Shown here: one piece after another, positions 25,751 through 35,092 of the stretch | Layout of the letters: each line of letters begins with the position of its first letter | Numbering within the stretch: position 1 is the first letter of the stretch | Assembly: GCF_000750635.1 (NCBI RefSeq) | Contig: NZ_CCDM010000001.1 | Coordinates: 1,302,001 to 1,366,000, forward strand | Source of the DNA: Oceanobacillus jeddahensis | Lineage (GTDB): Bacteria > Bacillota > Bacilli > Bacillales > Amphibacillaceae | Reading direction: 5' to 3' | DNA length: 64,000 nt | Made by a program: the position numbers and the translations under genes | The notes under the pieces: model-generated | What the model was told of the DNA's origin: nothing | Database searches by the model: none | What the model saw: the letters and a program-made list of their open reading frames with translations, nothing else

Positions 25751-26684
25751 AAAATATTTTCCTATAAAAGGAAACTTTCTTAAAAAATCTAATAAATTTG
25801 TACACGCGGTAGAGAATGTTTCATTATATGTTGATGAAAATGAAACACTTGGAATAGTTGGGGAATCAGGATGCGGTAAATCCACTCTTGGTCGTATGAT
25901 AATGAACATTTTAGAACCAACTGATGGAGAAATCATTTTTGAGGGTGTTCTCTTAAATTCGTTATCGCAAAAGCAACTTAGAAATATTAGAAAAAATTTT
26001 CAAATGATATTTCAAGATCCTTATGCATCTTTAAATCCTAAAATGAGAGTTATTGATATATTAAAGGAGCCATTAATTGTAAATAACATTTGTAATAATG
26101 AACAGGCTTATAAAGTATCTAAAGAACTTTTATTGAAAGTGGGACTAAGGGAAACAGATATGCACAAATATCCACATCAATTTTCTGGAGGACAAAGACA
26201 AAGAATTGGTATTGCTCGGGCTATAGCATTAAGTCCTAAATTAATTATAGCAGATGAAGCTGTATCTGCTTTAGATGTATCTATTCAATCGCAAATTATT
26301 AATCTACTCCTGGAATTAAAAGAAGAGTATAAGCTTTCTTATATTTTTATATCTCATGACCTATCAGTAGTAAAACATGTCAGTGATCGGGTTGCTGTTT
26401 TATATTTGGGAAATTTAGTTGAAATTGGAGATAAATCAATTATTTTTAATGAACCACTCCATCCTTATACGAAAGCTCTTCTTTCAGCTACTCCGACATT
26501 AGATAGAAAAAATAAAAAAGAAAGAATTATTTTGAAAGGTGAAGTGCCTAGTCCTTCAGATCCTCCCTCAGGTTGCCCGTTTCATACACGTTGTCCTTTA
26601 GCTATGGAAGTATGTAAAAAGGATAAACCTAAATTAAAGGAGCAAAGTGGAGGGCAATTGGTAGCTTGCCATCTATACACATAA
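25716..26684 (+). CDS. Oligopeptide/dipeptide ABC transporter ATP-binding protein (DppF/OppF-like)
   Basis: 322-residue partner ATPase. Walker A is GESGCGKST, the signature is FSGGQRQR, Walker B is LIIADEAVSALDVS, and the C-terminal tail is SGCPFHTRCPLAMEVC. AAGGAGGG lies within the end of the upstream gene, and the 35-bp overlap implies coupled translation. It forms the heterodimeric motor of the importer with the protein encoded at 24731. Confidence 0.92.
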   Translation: MKDHLLEVKEVKKYFPIKGNFLKKSNKFVHAVENVSLYVDENETLGIVGESGCGKSTLGRMIMNILEPTDGEIIFEGVLLNSLSQKQLRNIRKNFQMIFQDPYASLNPKMRVIDILKEPLIVNNICNNEQAYKVSKELLLKVGLRETDMHKYPHQFSGGQRQRIGIARAIALSPKLIIADEAVSALDVSIQSQIINLLLELKEEYKLSYIFISHDLSVVKHVSDRVAVLYLGNLVEIGDKSIIFNEPLHPYTKALLSATPTLDRKNKKERIILKGEVPSPSDPPSGCPFHTRCPLAMEVCKKDKPKLKEQSGGQLVACHLYT

Positions 26685-26701
26685 AATGAAGAGGTGTTAT
26701 T

Positions 26702-27805
26702 GTGACTGACAATTATCAGAACATAAATGTAATAGATCCATTGAGTAATTCAATATTTAACACAAGTTTGACTTGTACTAATAATAACTACCAAATTTCA
26801 AAAGTTCAGGAAAGCATAGATGAAAACACGAATTTATATGCGAGCCCAGGGTGGATTGATATTCATACGCATATATATGATGGCTTCACACAGCTAAGTG
26901 TCCCGCCTGATGAAATAGGATTAAAAAAAGGAGTTCATATATTGGCAGATGCAGGAAGTGCTGGCGAGGCAACAATAGATGGATTAAGAAAATACCTCCT
27001 ACCTACTGCAAGGACAAATATAAAATCATGGCTAAATATTAGTTCCATAGGCTTGGTACATTTAAAAGAAGGATCTCATATTAATTATCTTAATCCAGAG
27101 TTGACGATAAAAGCGGTTGAAGCAAATAGAGATTTTATTTGCGGTATTAAGGTTAGAGCAAGTGGACATATTGTTGGTTCAATGGATTTACAGTCATTAA
27201 AACTTGCAAAATTAGTGGCGAGAGAAACTAATTTACCTTTAATGGTTCATATCGGGGAAACTCCCCCTTTAATAGAAGAAGTTCTTGATTTATTGAGTGA
27301 AGGAGACGTTATTACTCATTGTTATCATGGAAAACTTGGCAAACCATGGTTGAGTGATGGTAAACCAATAAACGCTTTAAAAAAAGCTTTAGAAAGAGGG
27401 GTGAAATTAGATATAGGACATGGCGCAGCAAGTTTTGATTTTGACGTTTGTAAGAAAGCAATTACTAGAGGTTATCTACCAAATACTATAAGTACAGATC
27501 TCCATATAAGAAATCTAAATGGCCCTGTTTTCGATTTAGCTACTACCATGAATAAATTACTTGCCTGCGGTATGAATTTAACAGAAGTTATACGATCTGT
27601 AACTTTACATGCTGCCAACATACTCAGGGAAGAAGATTGGTGCAATTTTAGTAAAAAAGCTGCAAACAATTTAACATTGTTTACTGTTGAAAGAATGGAG
27701 GAAGAAGAAATTTCTAAAGATGTAAACGGTAACAATATAAGTATTCATAAAAAGATTATTCCGAAAGCTGTCATTAATAAAGGAAAGTTAATTAACTTAC
27801 ATTAA
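26702..27805 (+). CDS. Amidohydrolase-superfamily metallohydrolase (EF_0837/deacetylase-like)
   Basis: 367 residues, GTG start at 26702 behind GAGGTG. The metal site is visible in order: HxH at His55/His57 (DIHTHIYDG), the carboxylated lysine at Lys150 (CGIKVRASG), VHIGE, THCYHG, and the aspartate in STDLH. This matches the dihydroorotase-like group that includes EF_0837 and relatives reported to hydrolyse acetylated hydroxy acids. The substrate here cannot be read from sequence. Its place inside the ABC operon, between the ATPases and the binding protein, suggests that it processes the imported compound, for example by deacylation or ring opening. Confidence 0.82.
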   Translation: MTDNYQNINVIDPLSNSIFNTSLTCTNNNYQISKVQESIDENTNLYASPGWIDIHTHIYDGFTQLSVPPDEIGLKKGVHILADAGSAGEATIDGLRKYLLPTARTNIKSWLNISSIGLVHLKEGSHINYLNPELTIKAVEANRDFICGIKVRASGHIVGSMDLQSLKLAKLVARETNLPLMVHIGETPPLIEEVLDLLSEGDVITHCYHGKLGKPWLSDGKPINALKKALERGVKLDIGHGAASFDFDVCKKAITRGYLPNTISTDLHIRNLNGPVFDLATTMNKLLACGMNLTEVIRSVTLHAANILREEDWCNFSKKAANNLTLFTVERMEEEEISKDVNGNNISIHKKIIPKAVINKGKLINLH

Positions 27806-27817
27806 GGGGTGTTCGTT

Positions 27818-29338
27818 ATGAAGGTCAAAATATTTTTATTTACATCACTATGTTCAATGTTTTTAATATTATATGCGTGTGGATTAGAAGACCCAGATAA
27901 TGAAAGTTCTGCTGATGAAGAAGCAGCATTAGTTGTTGCACAACAAGCAGATACAAGTACACTAGACCCTCAGAAACAAGGGAAAATGCCTGATATGAAT
28001 ATTTTAATTAATATGTTCGATACACTTGTTGGTATTGATAATAACAACAACCTAACACCTTCATTAGCTCTGGAATGGGAATCTATTAATGATACGACTT
28101 GGGAATTTCAACTTAGAGAAGATGTAGTATTTCATAACGGGGAAGAATTTAATGCTGAAACAGTAAAATATAGCATTGATAGATTGCTTGATCCTGAAAC
28201 ACAATCTCCAATAGTAGAATTAAACAATGTAGATTCAGTCGAAATTGTTGATGATTATACGGTTCAAATTCATACAGATGGACCAGATCCAATCTTACCA
28301 AATAAATTAACATTGTTTGGCGGTGTAATAGTACCCAAACAGTATATTGAAGAAAACGGTGAGGAACATTTTGCTGAAAATCCTATAGGAACAGGTCCGT
28401 TTAAATTTGTATCTTGGCAAAAAGATAGTGCAGTTAATATGGAGGCAAATGATGATTATTGGGATGGCGAACCTGATATCAAAGAATTAATATTTAGAAC
28501 TATCCCAGATGAGTCTAATCTCGCATCAGCTCTTCAAACTGGTGAGATTGATATTGCTACAAACCTTAGTCCTGATTTGGTGACTCAAATAGAAGGTGAA
28601 TCAGAAATAGAAATTATGGCTGAAGAAGGGATTAGAACCTTTTTCATAAGCCTTGATACAACAGATCCAGATAGTCCATTAGCAAAAAAAGAAGTTAGAC
28701 AGGCTCTAAATTATGCAGTAGATGTGGATCTGTTAATTGATTCTGTATTGGGTGGACATGCAAATAGGGTAGCTACTATTCTTCCTGAGCAAAATTTTGG
28801 ACATGATCCATCTATACAGCCCTATGAGTCTGATAAAGATAAAGCAAAAGAGCTATTAGCTGAAGCTGGTTATGAGGATGGAATTTCCATTGAACTTGAA
28901 GCAAGTAATTTAGATAGTGATATTGTTCAAGTACTTGCATCACAACTTAGTGAAGTAGGAGTAGATGTAACTATTAATCTAATGGATGCGCAAACGTTTA
29001 TATCAAATATTCAAGCAGAAAAAGCGGCCCCAATGTATTTTCAAGGTAATACAGGCTGGACGCTAGATGGAATGAGCAATTTCCAGTCTTACGTAAAAAG
29101 TGATCGTCGTTACAACCGTTGGGAAAATGAAAAAGCAGATGAATTAGTAGATATTATAGAACAAACAATAGAACCTGAAGAACGCCAAGAAGCTTTCTCA
29201 GAGGCTCAGGAATTATTAAAAGAAGAAGCTCCATTTCTTTATTTATATCAAATAGAAAATCTATATGGAATTCGTGAAGGGGTTAATTGGGAGCCGAACT
29301 CAATCGGCGTATTAAAAATGTACAACGCAAGTAAATAA
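27818..29338 (+). CDS. Peptide-type ABC transporter substrate-binding lipoprotein (SBP family 5)
   Basis: 506 residues from ATG 27818 (AAGGGGTG upstream; the frame reaches a GTG at 27809). A type II signal peptide ends in the lipobox LYAC followed by Gly. Family 5 signatures include DTSTLDPQKQG near residue 46, LTPSLALEWESINDTTWEFQLREDV-type sequence near 85-110, and NPIGTGPFKFVSW near 190. It binds the solute outside the membrane and delivers it to the permeases. Ligands of this family are di- or oligopeptides but also opines, nickel and glycosides, so the ligand is open. Confidence 0.92.
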   Translation: MKVKIFLFTSLCSMFLILYACGLEDPDNESSADEEAALVVAQQADTSTLDPQKQGKMPDMNILINMFDTLVGIDNNNNLTPSLALEWESINDTTWEFQLREDVVFHNGEEFNAETVKYSIDRLLDPETQSPIVELNNVDSVEIVDDYTVQIHTDGPDPILPNKLTLFGGVIVPKQYIEENGEEHFAENPIGTGPFKFVSWQKDSAVNMEANDDYWDGEPDIKELIFRTIPDESNLASALQTGEIDIATNLSPDLVTQIEGESEIEIMAEEGIRTFFISLDTTDPDSPLAKKEVRQALNYAVDVDLLIDSVLGGHANRVATILPEQNFGHDPSIQPYESDKDKAKELLAEAGYEDGISIELEASNLDSDIVQVLASQLSEVGVDVTINLMDAQTFISNIQAEKAAPMYFQGNTGWTLDGMSNFQSYVKSDRRYNRWENEKADELVDIIEQTIEPEERQEAFSEAQELLKEEAPFLYLYQIENLYGIREGVNWEPNSIGVLKMYNASK

Positions 29339-29360
29339 CAGATTTAAGGAGGAGTGGGGC

Positions 29361-30278
29361 ATGTTTTTGTATATAAGCCGTCGATTACTATATGCTATTT
29401 TCGTACTGTTCGGGGTAGCAACCGTTGTTTTCTTTATAGCACGGATCACTGGGGACCCCGTCTCAATAATGCTCCCCCCTGATGCAACACTTGAACAAGA
29501 AAATCAATTAAGAAGTTCGTTGGGATTGGATAAACCACTCATTCAACAGTATGTAATTTTTATGGGGAATTTACTACAATTAGACCTTGGTACTTCTTTA
29601 AGATATGGAGAATCAACATTAAGTCTAATAAGCGAAAGAATGCCTGCAACGATTCAATTAGGCGTGGCGGCTATGGTCTTTTCTTTGAGCATAGCTGTAC
29701 CAGCAGGTATTATCACTGCCATAAAAAGAGGGAAATGGTTAGAAAAATTGGTTATGTCTACAGTTATATTTCTACAATCTGTACCAGTTTTTTGGGTAGG
29801 TATACTTCTTGTTTTAATTTTTTCAGTAACTCTTGGATGGCTGCCTACTGGGGGAGTGGGAACTGCATGGCACCTTATATTGCCAGCTATTGCACTTGGG
29901 ACGCATTTATTAGCATTGGTAGCTAGATTGTTAAGAGCTTCTTTAGTTGAATCCTTAGAATCTGATTATATCAGAACTGCAAAGGCTAAGGGGCTTCTGC
30001 CGAAAAAAGTTGTTGGAAAGCACGCCATGCGTAATAGCTTATTACCAGTAGTTACTATTGTTGGTTTAGAAGTTGGTGCTCTGTTAGGAGGATCTGTCGT
30101 TACTGAAACAGTATTTGCATGGCCGGGTGTAGGGCAATTATTGATACTGGCAATTTATAATAGAGATTTTCCATTAGTTCAAGCAATCATCATTATATTA
30201 GCAGGGATATTTGTAGTTGTAAATTTACTGGTTGATATTTTATATGCTGTCATTGATCCCCGTATAAAATATAGCTAA
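29361..30278 (+). CDS. Peptide-type ABC transporter permease (DppB-like)
   Basis: 305 residues with six membrane segments and the DppB/OppB N-terminal helix (YISRRLLYAIFVLFGVATVV). The inner-membrane coupling motif appears as RLLRASLVESLESDYIRTAKAKG near residue 195. It starts at ATG 29361 behind AAGGAGGAG. With the permease encoded at 30295 it forms the channel. Confidence 0.93.
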   Translation: MFLYISRRLLYAIFVLFGVATVVFFIARITGDPVSIMLPPDATLEQENQLRSSLGLDKPLIQQYVIFMGNLLQLDLGTSLRYGESTLSLISERMPATIQLGVAAMVFSLSIAVPAGIITAIKRGKWLEKLVMSTVIFLQSVPVFWVGILLVLIFSVTLGWLPTGGVGTAWHLILPAIALGTHLLALVARLLRASLVESLESDYIRTAKAKGLLPKKVVGKHAMRNSLLPVVTIVGLEVGALLGGSVVTETVFAWPGVGQLLILAIYNRDFPLVQAIIIILAGIFVVVNLLVDILYAVIDPRIKYS

Positions 30279-30294
30279 AGGGAGGAAATCAAAA

Positions 30295-31146
30295 TTGACT
30301 AAAAAAGAAAAACATCGTAGATACAAACTGTTATTCTTGAATCTCCCATTTATCACCTTAATAATATTCATAATTTTGGCTGTTTTCGGTGATTTGATCG
30401 CTCCTTTTGACCCTAACCAGCAGAATTTATTAGAAAGGTTTTCTCCCCCTGCCTGGATGGAGGGATCGTCTCAAAGTCATATTTTAGGGACAGATCACTT
30501 GGGAAGAGATTTATTAAGCAGAATAATTATTGGTAGCCAAGTGTCTATTGTAGTTGGTTTATGTGCCATGTTTATTTCAGGATTATTAGGCACTCTAATA
30601 GGGCTATTGTCAGGTTATTATAAAACGATTGATCAATTATTTATGAGAATTGCAGATATACAACTGGCATTTCCTACGATATTATTAGCTCTTGCTATTA
30701 TTGCTGTGGTTGGAGGAAGTTTATCTAACTTAATTATTATTTTAGGAGTAACCGGTTGGGTGCCATATGCAAGAGTAGTACGGTCAGAGGTATATAGCTT
30801 AAGAACAAATGATTTTGTAACCGCAGCTAAAACAATAGGCGTCCGCGATAAAAGGATACTGTATAAACACATTTTGCCTAATATTCTTGCTCCAGTCACC
30901 ACAATTGCTACATTTCAAGTGGCATCAGCAATTATAGCTGAATCTTCATTAAGTTTTTTAGGTTTAGGTGTACCTGTTAATACACCTAGCTGGGGAAACA
31001 TACTAAGTGAAGGCCAAATTTATATGGAATCTTCTTGGTGGATTTCAGTATTTCCAGGTCTTTGTATCGTATTAGTAGTTTTATCAATTAATATATTGGG
31101 AGATAGATGGAGAGATATATTTAATCCTAAATCATCCACTAACTAA
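30295..31146 (+). CDS. Peptide-type ABC transporter permease (DppC-like)
   Basis: 283 residues, TTG start at 30295 behind GGGAGG. The segment HILGTDHLGRDLLSRIIIG near residue 62 and the coupling loop VVRSEVYSLRTNDFVTAAK near 160 are DppC/OppC signatures, with about six membrane segments. It completes the importer: two ATPases, one binding protein and two permeases. Confidence 0.93.
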   Translation: MTKKEKHRRYKLLFLNLPFITLIIFIILAVFGDLIAPFDPNQQNLLERFSPPAWMEGSSQSHILGTDHLGRDLLSRIIIGSQVSIVVGLCAMFISGLLGTLIGLLSGYYKTIDQLFMRIADIQLAFPTILLALAIIAVVGGSLSNLIIILGVTGWVPYARVVRSEVYSLRTNDFVTAAKTIGVRDKRILYKHILPNILAPVTTIATFQVASAIIAESSLSFLGLGVPVNTPSWGNILSEGQIYMESSWWISVFPGLCIVLVVLSINILGDRWRDIFNPKSSTN

Positions 31147-31157
31147 GGAGGAATAAA

Positions 31158-32414
31158 GTGACCTGGTCTTATGCAACTCATTATAAATGTGATGATTGTA
31201 AAAATATTTTTCCATTAAACAATACAAAAATGAATTTATGCCCGAATTGTAATGGATTAATGGAAGTGATATATGACTTAAATAAATTAAAGAAACAACG
31301 AGAACAAAAAGATTTTAAAACTAGAAAACGAAGTATATGGAGATGGCACGAATTTCTACCCTTAAAAAACGAAAGTAACATTGTTTCTCTAGGCGAAGGA
31401 GATACACCTTTAATTAAATCTAATTTTATAGCAAAGAAGTTAGGCCTTAAGAATTTATATTTAAAAAATGAGACGCTAATGCCTACAGGTAGTTTTAAAG
31501 ATAGAGGCTTTAGCCTGGCAATTAGTTTTGCAAAAGAATTGGGAATATCTAAAGGGGTAACTTATAGTTCAGGAAATGCTGGTATGTCTTTTTCCACGTA
31601 TGCTAATCGTACTAATATGAAATCACTAACTTTAATAGAATACCTAGCCAATCCGTTAAAAAAATCGTTAATAAAATTGTATGGTGGAAATGGAATCACA
31701 TTAAATTACAATAGTATGAATGAAATAACATCTTTATTAGAGGAAATAAACACCAAACTTAATTTGTATCAATTTGTTAACTTTATCAACCCTATACGTC
31801 ATGACGCTATGAAAACCTATGCTTATGAAATTAGTGAAGAATTAGATTGGAAAAATCCTGATTACATGATTCATCCAGTAGGTACTGGAGGAGGTCTATG
31901 GGGAGCTTGGAAAGGTTTTAATGAATTATATGAATTGGGTTGGATCCCTTCTCTACCTAAAATGGTAGCAGTTCAGCCGAGTGTTACAGGACCTTATGTT
32001 AAAGCTTTTAAAAGAGGCCACAATATTGTAACAAAAGTTGGGGATTCTACGAAAACCATTGCACAAAGCATATCTGCTGATGCTCCTATTAAAGACGGAA
32101 AAAGAATACTAAGCGCTTTATATAATTCTAATGGGATTGCCGAAGAAGTATCTGAAAATGAAATAAAGGTGGCAATTAAAGATTTAGGTAAAGAAGGAAT
32201 GATTGCTGATCCTGCTTCTGCTGCTACAATTGCTGGATTAAAAAAACTTGTTGAGCATAATCAAATTTCATCAGAAGCATCCATTGTTTGTATTATAACA
32301 GGAACTGGATTAAAACAGCCGAAACTTATGGAAGAGCTAAATAGTAATTCCTTAAAAACAATTAACGCAGATATTAATGATTTTATTAAACTGTTAAAGG
32401 ACGATCTATCATGA
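31158..32414 (+). CDS. Threonine-synthase-like PLP-dependent enzyme
   Basis: 418 residues, GTG start at 31158 behind AAGGAGG. An N-terminal zinc ribbon (CDDCKNIF and CPNCNG, residues 11-33) precedes the fold type II PLP domain. The PLP lysine lies in PTGSFKDRGFSLAI near residue 115, the phosphate-binding site is a GGxxGA-type loop (TGGGLWGAWKG), and IITGTGLKQPK is near the end. This is the architecture of threonine synthases, yet the gene lies in a catabolic cluster without hom or thrB. It could instead eliminate or replace a beta/gamma substituent on an amino acid, giving an enamine for the nearby RidA protein. That role is inferred. Confidence 0.82.
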   Translation: MTWSYATHYKCDDCKNIFPLNNTKMNLCPNCNGLMEVIYDLNKLKKQREQKDFKTRKRSIWRWHEFLPLKNESNIVSLGEGDTPLIKSNFIAKKLGLKNLYLKNETLMPTGSFKDRGFSLAISFAKELGISKGVTYSSGNAGMSFSTYANRTNMKSLTLIEYLANPLKKSLIKLYGGNGITLNYNSMNEITSLLEEINTKLNLYQFVNFINPIRHDAMKTYAYEISEELDWKNPDYMIHPVGTGGGLWGAWKGFNELYELGWIPSLPKMVAVQPSVTGPYVKAFKRGHNIVTKVGDSTKTIAQSISADAPIKDGKRILSALYNSNGIAEEVSENEIKVAIKDLGKEGMIADPASAATIAGLKKLVEHNQISSEASIVCIITGTGLKQPKLMEELNSNSLKTINADINDFIKLLKDDLS

Positions 32415-33553
32415 AACACAATATTGAAGAAGCGTTAAAAGAATGTATTTTACTTCCAAGTCAAAATCCACCAGGGCATGTAAATGAAGTAATTAGCTGG
32501 CTGAAAAGCTGGGCACAAGACTTTGATGCAAATATAGAAGTCCAAAAAGTAGAACCTTTTAAAAGTAATTTACTTATTTCTTTGGAATTCGGATCTGGAC
32601 CTACTCTACTGTTTAATACACATATGGATGTGAATAATCCAGAGGGGCAGAGTTGGGATAGTGATCCATTTATTGCTAAAGTGAAAAATAATAAAATATA
32701 TGGTCTGGGTTCTTGTGATGCAAAGGGGAGTTTAGTGTGTATGATGTTTGCAATGCAAAAGCTTGCCTTGAACCCGAATGCCTTGACGGGAAAAGTTATA
32801 TTAACTGCTGTAATGGATGAGGAGGCTGGAGGGCATGGCTCATTCCATTTAGTGAAACAAAATATAAAAGCAGATGGTGCAGTAGTTGGAGAACCTACAA
32901 ATTTAAATATTGCAGTCGCGCATAAAGGAACTTATATGAAGAAAATTCGGTTAAAAGGTGTACCTGCCCATTCTGCTAGTCCTGAAAATGGAGTTAATGC
33001 CATAATAAATACAGCTTATTTCATACTTAAAATTCAAGAGTTGAATAAAAAATTATCAGAATATAAACATCCTTTTCTTGGATCAGCGAATGCGAATGTA
33101 ACTGTTATCAATGGAGGAACACGTCAAAATACAATCCCGGGATTTTGCGAAATTATATTTGACCGCAGATTAATACCAGGTGAAACACATGAAAAAGCAG
33201 ATTTAGAATTACAGAAAATGATGGAAGAGTTGAAAGCTGAAGTAGTTAATTTTGAAATCGAATCTATTGAAACAATTGTTTCTACTATCCCATCAGAAAC
33301 AGATATAAAAGAAAAAATTGTAGAGACGGCTTGTTATTCAAAAAAAAGCTTATCATCGTCCAATTATGAACCTACCGGATTTAGAGCTGGTTGTGATATG
33401 AGCAAACTCGTTAACTATGCAAACATACCAACAGTTATTATTGGTCCTGGTAGTTTAGAACAAGCTCACTCACCAAATGAATTTGTCGAAATAGATCAAC
33501 TATATGGAGCTGTTTCTCTATATGAAAATATAGCAAGGGGTTTTCTCTCATGA
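32411..33553 (+). CDS. M20-family metallopeptidase (ArgE/DapE/carboxypeptidase-like)
   Basis: 380 residues whose ATG overlaps the previous stop (ATGA). Metal-ligand motifs appear in order: NTHMDV near residue 72, GLGSCDAKGS near 100, the Glu pair MDEEAGGHG near 136 and VGEPTNL near 160. A dimerisation domain with GVPAHSASPENGVNAI follows. M20 enzymes hydrolyse N-acyl amino acids or dipeptides. Which amide bond is cut here is unknown, but co-translation with the lyase and the serine hydrolase suggests sequential steps on one imported compound. Confidence 0.88.
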   Translation: MKHNIEEALKECILLPSQNPPGHVNEVISWLKSWAQDFDANIEVQKVEPFKSNLLISLEFGSGPTLLFNTHMDVNNPEGQSWDSDPFIAKVKNNKIYGLGSCDAKGSLVCMMFAMQKLALNPNALTGKVILTAVMDEEAGGHGSFHLVKQNIKADGAVVGEPTNLNIAVAHKGTYMKKIRLKGVPAHSASPENGVNAIINTAYFILKIQELNKKLSEYKHPFLGSANANVTVINGGTRQNTIPGFCEIIFDRRLIPGETHEKADLELQKMMEELKAEVVNFEIESIETIVSTIPSETDIKEKIVETACYSKKSLSSSNYEPTGFRAGCDMSKLVNYANIPTVIIGPGSLEQAHSPNEFVEIDQLYGAVSLYENIARGFLS

Positions 33554-34614
33554 TAAAGAATATAGACGAACTCTTAAATGATTCGATAGCGAATAAATAT
33601 TTTTCCGGAGTTTCGTATGCTATTGGAACATCAAATAAAATAATTGATAGCAATATTTTAGGAAATTTATATTGGGGTGGCCCTGAATTAGATCATTCTT
33701 CGTTATTTGATATTGCGTCTGTTACAAAACCTATTGCTATATTACCGCTTATGTTTACTTTGGAAGAGGGGATGATATCTTTAGACGATACAGTTGATTT
33801 CTTTTTAGAGAGTTATAAAGATACGAATAAAGCAAAAATTACACTTCGACAATTACTTACTCATACGAGTGGTATACCAGGGCAACAACCACTGTATAAA
33901 GATTGCAATACTGTTGGAGAATTTCATTTAAAATTAAAAAAATTAGCTTTAACTTGTAAGCCTGGATCAAAAGTACAATATTCATCGCAGGGGTTTATGA
34001 TTTTAGGAGAAATTATTGAAAGTATAGAACAAAAAACATTAGATGTAGTATTAAAAGAACGTGTTTTTCTTCCTTTAAAAATGGAAAATACATTATTTAA
34101 CCCTAACCATTCTTTTGCTAGCAATTGTGTTGCAACAGAAGATTGTAAATGGAGAGGAGAAATAGTACAGGGACAAGTGCATGATGAAAATGCAATTATT
34201 TTAGGTGGTGTTGCAGCACATGCAGGACTATTTAGTAACTCTAAGGATCTAATTAAGCTATTACAAACAATTTTACTTTCTCACAGGCAAGATCTGTCTT
34301 ATTTTCTAAAGAAAAGCACAGTAAACTTAATGGGGAGGAACCATACACCACACTTGCAGTCGGGGCGAAGTCTGGGATGGCAATCCAAAGATCTGGTGAA
34401 TTCACCAGCTGGTGATTACTTCAGTTTAAGTTCATATGGTCATACAGGGTTTACCGGTACAAGTATATGGATTGATCCGGAAAATGATATATTCGCAATT
34501 TTATTAACAAATCGTGTTCATCCTTCAAGAGAAAACACATCGATTATTCGAATTAGACAAATATTTCATAATTTAGCTTACCAAAAAATTAAAGAAAAGG
34601 ATGTAATGTCATGA
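33550..34614 (+). CDS. Serine hydrolase, beta-lactamase/penicillin-binding-protein-like (class C/S12)
   Basis: 354 residues with an ATGA overlap to the M20 gene. The SxxK motif is SVTK at residues 57-60, the second motif is YSS (in QYSSQGFMILG, near residue 143), and HTG (in GYTGF-like HTGFTGTSIW) is near 300. No signal peptide is visible, so it is probably cytosolic. It is therefore more likely an esterase, D-aminopeptidase or amidase of the S12/EstB kind than a cell-wall enzyme or resistance factor. A hydrolytic step on the imported compound is inferred. Confidence 0.85.
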   Translation: MIKNIDELLNDSIANKYFSGVSYAIGTSNKIIDSNILGNLYWGGPELDHSSLFDIASVTKPIAILPLMFTLEEGMISLDDTVDFFLESYKDTNKAKITLRQLLTHTSGIPGQQPLYKDCNTVGEFHLKLKKLALTCKPGSKVQYSSQGFMILGEIIESIEQKTLDVVLKERVFLPLKMENTLFNPNHSFASNCVATEDCKWRGEIVQGQVHDENAIILGGVAAHAGLFSNSKDLIKLLQTILLSHRQDLSYFLKKSTVNLMGRNHTPHLQSGRSLGWQSKDLVNSPAGDYFSLSSYGHTGFTGTSIWIDPENDIFAILLTNRVHPSRENTSIIRIRQIFHNLAYQKIKEKDVMS

Positions 34615-35072
34615 ATGTAATATCAAAAAAGATAGAAAGTATCGGAATCTCTTTACCTGAAGCCCCACCTACAGCTGCAAAATATCTTCCTGCTGTAACT
34701 GTAAATAATTTAGTATATACTTCGGGCAATGACTGTCGAGTGGATGGTCAGCTAATGTTTAAGGGAAAGGTCGGTAAAGATTTAACAAAAGAAGAAGGAA
34801 AATTAGCCGCTAGGCAAACGATGTTAAATTTATTAAGTACATTGGAAAAGCATTTAGGTAGTCTTGATAAGATTGATAGAGTTGTGAAAATTTTGGGTTT
34901 TGTAAATAGTGCTGAAGATTTCAAAGAACAACCTTATGTGTTAGATGGAGCTTCAGAAATTCTAGAGGATATTTTCGATGAAAAAGGTTGGAGTGCTAGA
35001 TCGGCGATTGGAACATCAGAGTTACCGTTTGGTACTCCTGTAGAGATTGAAATGATTGTAAAAATAAAGTAG
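34611..35072 (+). CDS. RidA-like (YjgF/UK114 family) protein
   Basis: 153 residues, overlapping the preceding stop as ATGA. It matches the longer RidA subgroup: VYTSGNDCRVDGQLMFKGKVG near residue 38, and the C-terminal ARSAIGTSELPFGTPVEIEM containing the active-site arginine that in RidA binds the carboxylate of the imine. RidA proteins hydrolyse reactive enamines/imines such as 2-aminoacrylate formed by PLP lyases. The operon also encodes a PLP enzyme, so a protective or catalytic deamination step is plausible. Confidence 0.85.
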   Translation: MNVISKKIESIGISLPEAPPTAAKYLPAVTVNNLVYTSGNDCRVDGQLMFKGKVGKDLTKEEGKLAARQTMLNLLSTLEKHLGSLDKIDRVVKILGFVNSAEDFKEQPYVLDGASEILEDIFDEKGWSARSAIGTSELPFGTPVEIEMIVKIK

Positions 35073-35092
35073 ACAAATATGGAGGAATTAAT

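Noticed and set aside
33550-34614. Beta-lactam resistance gene
   Set aside because: No signal peptide and a catabolic operon context make a cytosolic S12-type esterase/peptidase more likely.
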